Shown: in pieces, positions 56,796 through 64,000 of the stretch
Layout: each line of letters begins with the position of its first letter
How positions within the stretch are numbered: position 1 is the first letter of the stretch
Assembly: GCA_002189035.1 (NCBI GenBank)
Contig: NEEC01000016.1
Coordinates: forward strand, 1,697,001-1,761,000
Length of the DNA: 64,000 nucleotides
From: Utricularia gibba
Lineage: Eukaryota; Streptophyta; Magnoliopsida; Lamiales; Lentibulariaceae
Direction of reading: 5' to 3'
Notes under the pieces: model-generated
The model's database searches: none
Told to the model about the DNA's origin: nothing
The model's input: the letters and a program-made list of their open reading frames with translations, nothing else
Position numbers and translations under genes: made by a program

Positions 56796-59700
56796 TCAGA
56801 TATCACAGGGACGCTGTGTCGATGGTGCTGCCCTCCCCCAACCCCAACTGCTTCTGTCTGCTCTTTCCCAAGCACCGCGCTTTTTCCATCCTCGGTGAGC
56901 CCTCACTCCCCAACTATCAGCATTTGCTTCTTCTCTTTCCCACCCTCTGCCGACGCTCGCTCCCCGGTTATCGGAATTTGATTGTTCCATGCTTCCCCAG
57001 CTACACGAAGAAGGGCGTTTCCTCCACCCTCCACCCCAAGCCCACGAAGTGTGCTGGTTTGTTTGCTTCCAGCCTCCAGCAGCAACTTGCTCTGTTGCCT
57101 CCCAACCTGAAGCATGCGTAGGTTGCTGAATTCCGCTCCAGGCCACATCAACTGGATCCACTGGTGTCACTCGTCCGCCTCCACCACTAGTCTGTGTTTC
57201 TTCCATGTTCGTCAGTGGACCCGACATCCATTTCCTGCCAACGGAAGGACACAATGCTCTTTACTCGAATTGATTCAAGTGACTAAATGCTGTACTTGCC
57301 TTTTCCTCCCTACTCTTGTTCCCAAGGTTTTCAGTTTCCTTCTCTTTTTGGTAACTTGTCTTCGAGGATGCCGTTCTGATGCTGCCGTCGAGTTGGATTG
57401 CAAACTCGAAATCCCTCGAGGAACTGCTGGGTTAACGGCTTGCCCAAATAAGAGTTCCTTGACTTCCGCTCCTAGCTCCCCAGACAAGAAGGATGAGATA
57501 TGCTGTATAGAGATGTCAATGCACCTGTATATTCGCTTTACTTCTGCTTTTCCGACAGCTCTCGCAACATTCTGAAACTGATCCCACAAATCCTCAACCT
57601 GAAGACAGGAAATAACAGCATACTTATGCAACAACACACATGGTGGACTTCGAGATCTTATAGAACAATTACACTGAAGAAGTCGACTTTGGAGTCCCAG
57701 GCTCTCGTTTTCCAGGATGCATCGCGATTGCTGACACATAGACCTTTAGGCCAGAGTTTCTCCACGGATGATAGCTGAAACATCAAATTCATCACTAAAT
57801 TCGCTTCAGGGCTTCTGAGAAGAACTAAACTTGATCAAAAAATGACAAGAATAAAGAGAGAAAATCACTTTTAACAGAAGAGTGATGAAGAGATGGGCCA
57901 AAGACTCATGGTTTTTCTCCCCGTAATTTAAAAAACTGGAAGCGGATTTCTCAACTGCTTCTGGATCAATACTATCTGCATGACACATAACTATGCTATC
58001 AAGTTCCACGCGAGTTTCCCAAGAAATAAGTCAAGATTTTCAGGTACATTCCATGCAGTTTCACTGGTTAGGACTATGAGTTCCATTTTAACCAGAAGAT
58101 GGTGATTTCCAGGAGAGAAGTTGTAAATGATAAGCCAATGTCAAGAGCAATTACTATATTAATGCTTCGTTGCTAAGAGGAGCATGAAATTTGCGCGAAA
58201 AAAATTACCCTTGAATATTTCAGAGAAAGGAGGAAGAACTGGAGGCTTTCGTGTCTGCAGAAAAGCAAGGGAAATTACGTGTGTATAAAAAAAAAAGAAA
58301 AAAGACGACCAATGATAGATAACTAAGGAGTCAAAATGAAATCATAAAAAATTCATGTATGTATTTCAATTTCAAGAAGTATAAAACATAAGAAAGCAAA
58401 ATACTAATCATGCTCTGGCAATTATGCTTATACATGGAACGGTCGTGCTATCCCAACAAAGCTCAAAATAGAGCCGTTCGGAGAGGTCTGAGGTTTTATT
58501 CTATTAAACAAGAAACACATTTTACGTGTTATTGTAAAAAATGAGACAACTTGCCCAGATTTGTACCTGTAAGTGGAATGCAACCAGCAGGATAATAGAG
58601 AGAGAATTCAAGGTTCCCTCTCTTGCGCTATTGATATTGTGTGATTTTGCCCATATTTTCATCTGCAATGACAGGCCAAATCAACATATCAAAAATAATC
58701 CTTATCTTGAACGCCCATTCAAAGATGAAAAAACAGCCGAGGGCTAACTACAGCAAGACAAAAGAAAATCTAATTGTACCTAACAGGAAATAAATTATAT
58801 AGAAGAGAACAAGAACCGGGAAAACTACCAAAAAGCTCAGCTTCTGAAATCTTTCATCAATGGATGTGATAATGCGGATTATCAGGGAATTCAAAATCCC
58901 ATCTCTGCTTTCAACTGATACATCACACTTAACACCGGTTCCACGATCAATACATTTTAGGATAGGCACCCTTGCAGAGGTAATTGGTTGAACCCCATAA
59001 ACATGACCTTCTCCTACACAAAAGGAACGTTACTATAAGAAGTATGTAATTTTCTGATCAACTGCAAACAGACACGATGATTATAGACAGATGTCTCACA
59101 ACTTCAACTCCATCAGGAAAATGTGAATATCAAGAATAAGAAAAAGACCATGACATAGTTTAGATTAACAAGCTAGCCACAGCGACTGAGAGATTCAAGT
59201 GACAATGCTAGGAATGCAGAACCAAAAAATGTACCATAAAATCCATACTCTGTAGAGCATATAACTTTGATGCAAATTTTCTTAATGTTCGAATCTTCTT
59301 CTCACGAGAAAAATCAGCTCCTGCACTGCTAAAGTTTACAGAAAGATCTAAATCACTACTAGTACTGAAAAGGTCCATGACGAAGGAGCCAAATTCAACC
59401 ACAACAGGAATATTTTCTGTTTTCCTTCTACCTGAAAAAAGAAAAAGGGACAAAAGAGTAGGAAAATTAACGTGAGAAGAGATAAACACAGAACCAAGGT
59501 AAAAATGGAACTCTAAAGATAACAAAAAAACCAATGATCCAATTTACTTACCATAAATTTCCTTTGCAATCATATTAAAGGCATGAACCAAACTTTTTCG
59601 AGCTTCATACTCATCTGGTTTTGGCCGCATACTTGCATAAACTTCTTGAAGCAGGGGCTCAAGAGCCAACACTCGTTCATTGTTCAGATTAAAATTTCCC

Positions 59701-60103
59701 AATTTCATAATTTCGAACTTTTCTGCTTTCTTCCGCAGCACTACAATAAACCAAGAGAAAATCGAAATTCAACACAAAATGGGACATGGCGAGAAGAGAA
59801 CCTAACACAATGTGATTATCCCATTCGCAAATGCAGCATCCAAGTACCGAACAATCATTTTCCCCCAATCAGACATTAACATTCTCACTTTTCTTTGTCA
59901 TCCCTCTCCCCCATTTCCACTTTCAAAAGTTGATAAATTTATAAATTGCAAGTCTCAACGACGACATTTCATCAAAGTGCTCCTCGCCCGTAACATGATA
60001 AAGAAACCAAGATTAAAGTTCATATTAACGATGCCACACGATACCGCCATATGTAAGTCGAAGCAAAATATACAGAAATCTCACCGTTCTTCTTCCACGC
60101 CAT
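56796..60103 (-). CDS. HESO1-like terminal nucleotidyltransferase (poly(A)/poly(U) polymerase family), ten exons, 554 aa
   Basis: Non-canonical RNA nucleotidyltransferase, related to plant HESO1, which uridylates unprotected small RNAs. Exons: 60103-60085, 59740-59552, 59431-59249, 59013-58829, 58662-58567, 58254-58209, 57975-57869, 57774-57673, 57598-57300, 57234-56796; all phases agree. Catalytic domain: VEFGSFVMDLFSTSSDLDLS (GS and two Asp) and third Asp in KCDVSVESRDG; central WAKSHNINSAREGTLNSLSI; PAP-associated part NYGEKNHESLAHLFITLLLK; then VEDLWDQFQNVARAVGKAEV. The last intron (57299-57235) is GC-AG (AAAAG|GCAAGT) and leads to a WG/GW-rich 146-aa tail (SGWEA, GGWKQ, SWAWGGGWRK, SSWGWGR). 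If unspliced, translation stops at 57275. No frame breaks. Which plant paralogue it matches is not resolved. Confidence 0.85.
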
Positions 60104-60512
60104 GACGAATCAACACCGCAAACCACTAAGAAACAAAGAACTTAGGCAAATCAAGCCAGCAGTAGCACATCTGCCATCGTAGAAGGTTCTTTCAATCATC
60201 AAACTTCGCGGAAGGCTCCGTTCACGCCATTCGAGGGTACAATGTTGAATTGAAAAAATCCAAAGGCCTATCTAACGGATTTATTAGAAAAGGAGGCTCT
60301 TGGCGGCAATATTCCATGTAATTGTAAAAATGATCTTAAATTTATATTATTTATATCCATTATTAAAAAAATCAGCTAAAATTGATCTCCATTATTTGAA
60401 AATGAGCTGAATCAATCCTCATTATTTGCGAACATGATATTTTTAGTCCCAACAAAAATAGTTTACACTATTTAAATAACGAGTCATGCATTAATAGTAT
60501 CGTTATGATCTT
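60104..60512 (-). promoter_or_regulatory. Upstream region of the HESO1-like gene
   Basis: Bases 60104-60300 have balanced composition and probably hold the 5' UTR and core promoter; no clear TATA box. Bases 60300-60512 are AT-rich up to the solo LTR target site. Confidence 0.4.
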
Positions 60513-61529
60513 TGATAACATATATTTTTGAGTGATAGAGTACATGGAAATTACTCATATTGTCCTACAAAAATCATGTTTTATTACTTAATTCTATATT
60601 TTTGTGCATAGTATCATAGTTATGTTATTTTAGTCTTAGTTAGGACTAAATTACCTTCTAATAGTTTCCTTCGAGCTATGCAGTACATGTCGACCGCACA
60701 AATCCCAAAGAGTTGAAGAACCATGGTTTTCTGGAGGGAAAAGTTGTAGAAGAACCATGGAGGATGAAAAAGAAGATTTCAGCTACACTTGAACTTTTCG
60801 TTTATCAGGAATACTATTCCTAATTAGGAATAGATTTAGCTTTCAGCGTGGACTGTTTATCATCTTCTGTCTTTGTTTATGTTTCTTTCTTGATGTTGCA
60901 CAATGACATGAACATGTTCTGGTTTCTAGGTTATGAAAATATTTTTCTTTCCCTTGTTATGAGTGGTTAAGTATTTAGGGATGCCTTGGGGTGAAAAGGG
61001 AGAATTTGTGTTAATCAATCTTTAGACCTAATCAACCATAAGTTACGTCACTTCCTTAAAAAATTAGGATAGATTCAAGAGGAGGAAATAGTGAAACTCA
61101 ACTTAACAACTCTAATTAGAGATAGGCCAAAGATTAGGGGAAAACGAAAGTCCGAGTAGACCTAGACTTTGTGTGTTAGTTGTTTAATTTATGGTTTGTG
61201 TGAGCTTGTTTAATGATAAGCATATCTCCCCTAGGAGTTCCAAAGCATTACCCATTTCATTTTAGGAACAATCGAGTTCAGAAGCTTGTTACTTTTATTT
61301 ACTTTATTTTATTATAACTTTGCCTTAATCCTAGTTAAGACCAATTCTACCAACGTGACACTGATTTCATGCATTAAATTTCACATAGCAAACACCTAGC
61401 TCCTTGTGTTCGACCCTAGTCTACTATGTTCATATTTTTCATATGATTTGAGGTAAATTAGGTTTATAAATTTTATTTGATATGAGAAATTTGCAAATTA
61501 ACAACTTTGCACTAATTTTTCGTTTATCA
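60513..61529 (-). repeat. Solo LTR, 1017 bp, target duplication ATCTT
   Basis: Ends TGATAACATATATTTTTGAG and TTTTTCGTTTATCA. A perfect 5-bp duplication ATCTT flanks it (60508-60512, 61530-61534). Very similar, in opposite orientation, to 26154-27324. It lies about 400 bases upstream of the HESO1-like ATG. Confidence 0.93.
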
Positions 61530-61749
61530 ATCTTTCAACTATCTAAAGTCATATACTATTACACTTTTTTGTATCACTACCCCATCCAACCCCTAGTGCA
61601 AGTCATCCATATATACACTCGAAGTATTCCAATTTCTTGGTTAGTTGGGTGAGGGGTTATGCTACTCTTGCAAAACCTAGTATGAACTGTTAGTAATAGC
61701 CCGTTACATCCATGAAAGTACATACCTCCACCATGCTTGTAAGCATTTG

Positions 61750-62230
61750 ATGAACATGAAAACTTTGTTAAATATCACAATTTATCATGGCAAACAAAAG
61801 AAACTTATAAAACTTGATATTCTTCTACACGAATCATGAAAATCAATATAGCACGACAAAAAAGAGTAAAATTCATAGGGAATAACTGTAATTCTTCGAA
61901 TTCTTTTACATTTACTAAAAACAAGGGGAGGGGTTCTGGGAATTTAATTCATGCATGCATATGATATAAAATAACAATAAATAGGGGTTAACAAGTTGCA
62001 GGGTTGAAGAAGCACTATAAGTATCAGGAATGCTTAGAAAATGTAAGGAGAAGTGATTTAGTTAAGGTTTATATCAAGATCTAGCTCTCATGTCATTTGA
62101 AAGAACCTTTAGACTTAGACCCAATTTTATCACATCTAGAGATTGGGGAAAGGGTTATGGAATAATTACCATACATTTGATCTAGCTCTCATGTCATTTG
62201 AAAGAACCTTTAGACTTAGACCCAATTTAA
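61750..62230 (+). repeat. Left LTR of Gypsy fragment L, with internal duplication
   Basis: Begins TGATGAACATG and is similar along its length to the right copy at 63571-64000 (ACATTTACTAAAAACAAGGG against ACATTTATTGAAAACAAGGG). A 48-bp segment starting TCTAGCTCTCATGTCATTTG is present twice, at 62080-62127 and 62181-62228. Its right end runs straight into pol sequence, so the end of the LTR, the primer site and gag are deleted. Confidence 0.7.
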
Positions 62231-62660
62231 AACTAAGATTGTTGTTTAATTTGATGATATTCTTATGTATAGCAAAACATTAGAAGAACATACATGTCGT
62301 TTGCATGAAGTGCTGCTTGTCTTGAGAAAAGAGTGTATGTATGTTAAGATCAAGAAGTGTGACTTTTTTACAAACAAAATCTATTTTCTTGACTACATTG
62401 TGAGTGATGCATGAATTTCAGTGGATAAAGAGAAGGCGAAGGTAATTAAGGAACGGCCAACTCCTACCATGGTTGGAGAAGTCCATAGCTTCCAAGGATT
62501 GGCTAGTTTTTATTGTTGTTTTGTCAAGGATTTCAACACCCTAGGATTTCATTGAGAAAATCAATGGCAATGCTTACAAAATTGATCTATCAAGTGAGTT
62601 TTCTTTTTATTCTACATTCAATATTGCTGATTTGATTCCTTATGATGTAAATGATGATGA
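62231..62660 (+). pseudogene. Internally deleted Gypsy pol remnant
   Basis: Plus strand: reverse transcriptase FDDILMYSKTLEEHTCRLHE, CDFFTNKIYFLDYIVSDA, and FQGLASFYCCFVKDF (62250-62540), joined near 62545 directly to an integrase C-terminal piece, KINGNAYKIDLSSEFSF then STFNIADLIPYDVND (62550-62650). RNase H and most of integrase are missing. Typical Ty3/Gypsy motifs; the tail suggests a chromovirus-like lineage. Confidence 0.8.
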
Positions 62661-63570
62661 TCAAATGATGAATCTTTTAAAAGAAGGGGCAATGATGAGA
62701 TCATAGATTCCAAAGATGAACACAATTAAAATGAAGGGAAGAAGGTCACTAATCTTTTAGTGATTTTTTTCTTGGCCAGTCACTAGATCAAGAACAAGAA
62801 AGAATCAAAAGCTTCTTAAAGGATTATGGGAGAACCAAAAAAATCAATGAAGAGAATGACATTGAGTTTAATCTACTCAAAATGGACCAAGTGGAGTAAA
62901 GTTGGACCCTTACTTTCAAGTTCACTTTTTGTACTTGTTATGTATTTTGAGAGCATTGCTCCTTACTTGAGTTTTTATATAATCTTAGACTTATCAAACT
63001 TTGTTGTAATGTTTAGTATGGTTTATCACTCCTATTTCATTTCTTGTTCTTTGAGTGTGGTACCATTTTTATAGTTTGAGTTGCAAGGATTTTCATTTTT
63101 TGAAAGCTAACTTCTTCTTTTCTTGAAGGATTGCTTTATTTGAAACCCAAGATCCAATTTTCCAAACACTTGTTAATTGGAGATTCGTATCACGAGTGGT
63201 GGTGAAGGATAACTAAGGAAGCACCCATGGGGTGTGTATGTGTGAGTTTTTGTAGTATGGGCTATAGCCCCTTTTGTGGAAATCTCATGACTATCTTAAA
63301 AACTTAACAAACTACATGATCATGATATATGGACATGAAGTGTTTTGATAGGGCACAATGCACCCTAGGGACAATCCAATTACCTATCAAGAGCACCTCT
63401 CTCTTCATAAATGTAAGAGCCAATATCAAGAACTATGATATATTCTCAAGAATGAAGACCATGAGATAGTGAAAGCACAAATAAAAATTGGTAGGTAAAG
63501 TTATTATGAATAAAAGATATAGGGTTTGAGACATGGCATTAGGTTCAAAAGGGAGTTGGAGGTAGCCCCT
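62661..63570 (+). other. 3' internal region of Gypsy fragment L
   Basis: No recognisable domain. A purine tract AAAAGGGAGTTGGAGG (63547-63562) lies just before the right LTR, as expected for a plus-strand element. The small ORF at 62826-63074 is hydrophobic and not convincing as a gene. Confidence 0.5.
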
Positions 63571-64000
63571 TGATAAACGTTAAAATAGGATGTTAAATGT
63601 CACGGTCTCGCACATTCAACACATCAAAAGAAATTTATAAACCTAGCTATTTTATTACACAAATCACAAGAATTAATGAGGTGTAACAAGCAAGGGTCAA
63701 ATCAATAGGGAATGGTTGTAATTTCCTGAAGTCCTCTACATTTATTGAAAACAAGGGGGTTTTTTGGGGATTTTAGCTCTAAATAACAGTAGTTTAAATA
63801 AATGAGTTGAAAGGGTGAAGAAGCACAAAAAATAGCAGGAATGCATAGAAAATATAAAGTAAAAATGTCTTGACTGAGTTTTACACTAAGGTCTAGCTCT
63901 TGTATCACTCAAGAGAGACTATAGGCTTAAATCCAGTTTTAACATGCTTAAAAACAGAGCAAAGGGTCGCGGAAACAGTAAATAACATGTTAAACTTAAA
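63571..64000 (+). repeat. Right LTR of Gypsy fragment L, cut by the window edge
   Basis: Starts TGATAAACGTTAAAATAGG after the purine tract. Shares the TGATAAACG start and an AAATTTATAAACCTAG block with the solo-LTR family, showing a relation and fixing the orientation of that family. The end lies beyond the window. Confidence 0.7.

Noticed and set aside
57275-57299. HESO1-like protein ending at the stop at 57275
   Set aside because: Possible as an intron-retained form, but the ideal GC-AG intron and an in-frame 439-bp exon favour the longer product; kept as an alternative.
59235-59248. Donor at 59234 for HESO1-like exon 3
   Set aside because: It leaves exon 4 out of frame; the donor at 59248 gives a correct phase and family-like junction.
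62826-63074. Hydrophobic 82-residue ORF
   Set aside because: In a decayed retroelement 3' region, no family match; likely chance.

Overview
The window is nuclear DNA of a flowering plant, most likely a eudicot or related angiosperm; the species cannot be told from sequence alone. Evidence: spliced genes with GT-AG introns, plant-only genes (AXR4, a CYP94-type P450, GDSL esterase), a telo-box plus TATA promoter on a ribosomal protein gene, and deep layers of plant LTR and DNA transposons.

Layout. 1-13.85 kb: an old Ty3/Gypsy element on the minus strand (G1), carrying an opposite-strand extra gene between pol and its missing left LTR, then an old minus-strand Copia (Copia2) split by two solo LTRs. 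13.9-21.2 kb: gene island with a partial AXR4 duplicate, a five-exon GDSL esterase, AXR4 and a frameshifted CYP94-type P450. 21.2-23.0 kb: AT-rich spacer. 23.0-28.5 kb: Mutator-like element with two convergent genes (plant mobile domain on plus, MuDR transposase on minus), the transposase split by a solo LTR. 29.4-33.7 kb: ribosomal protein eS21 (RPS21) and the 12-exon peroxisomal acyl-CoA oxidase ACX4, both minus. 33.68-39.33 kb: a complete hAT element next to the ACX4 5' UTR. 39.69-49.84 kb: a full-length Copia (Copia1) with 5-bp target duplication, holding a PIF/Harbinger element (44.01-49.48 kb) inside pol. 49.8-55.3 kb: an LTR of the solo-LTR family and a fragment of a second G1-type Gypsy (G2). 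55.3-56.7 kb: AT-rich. 56.8-60.1 kb: a ten-exon HESO1-like nucleotidyltransferase. 60.1-64.0 kb: another solo LTR and a deleted Gypsy.

The host genes do not form a pathway. ACX4 acts in peroxisomal beta-oxidation, AXR4 in trafficking of the AUX1 auxin carrier, RPS21 in the small ribosomal subunit, the GDSL enzyme in secreted lipid or ester metabolism, and the HESO1-like enzyme in RNA 3'-end tailing.

Most notable: two unrelated DNA transposons (hAT and Harbinger) each carry a copy of the same passenger gene. It has an N-terminal domain related to the opposite-strand gene of the two Gypsy elements, a linker or coiled coil, and a C-terminal FCP1/HAD-phosphatase-like domain. In both transposons it is followed by repeats whose hairpin arms contain GGTGC/GCACC. 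Also notable: a WG/GW-rich tail on the HESO1-like enzyme joined through a GC-AG intron, a one-base frameshift at the conserved RPS21 start, and solo LTRs with intact 5-bp target duplications. Exons were assembled by hand; where I give exon coordinates the reading phases add up.
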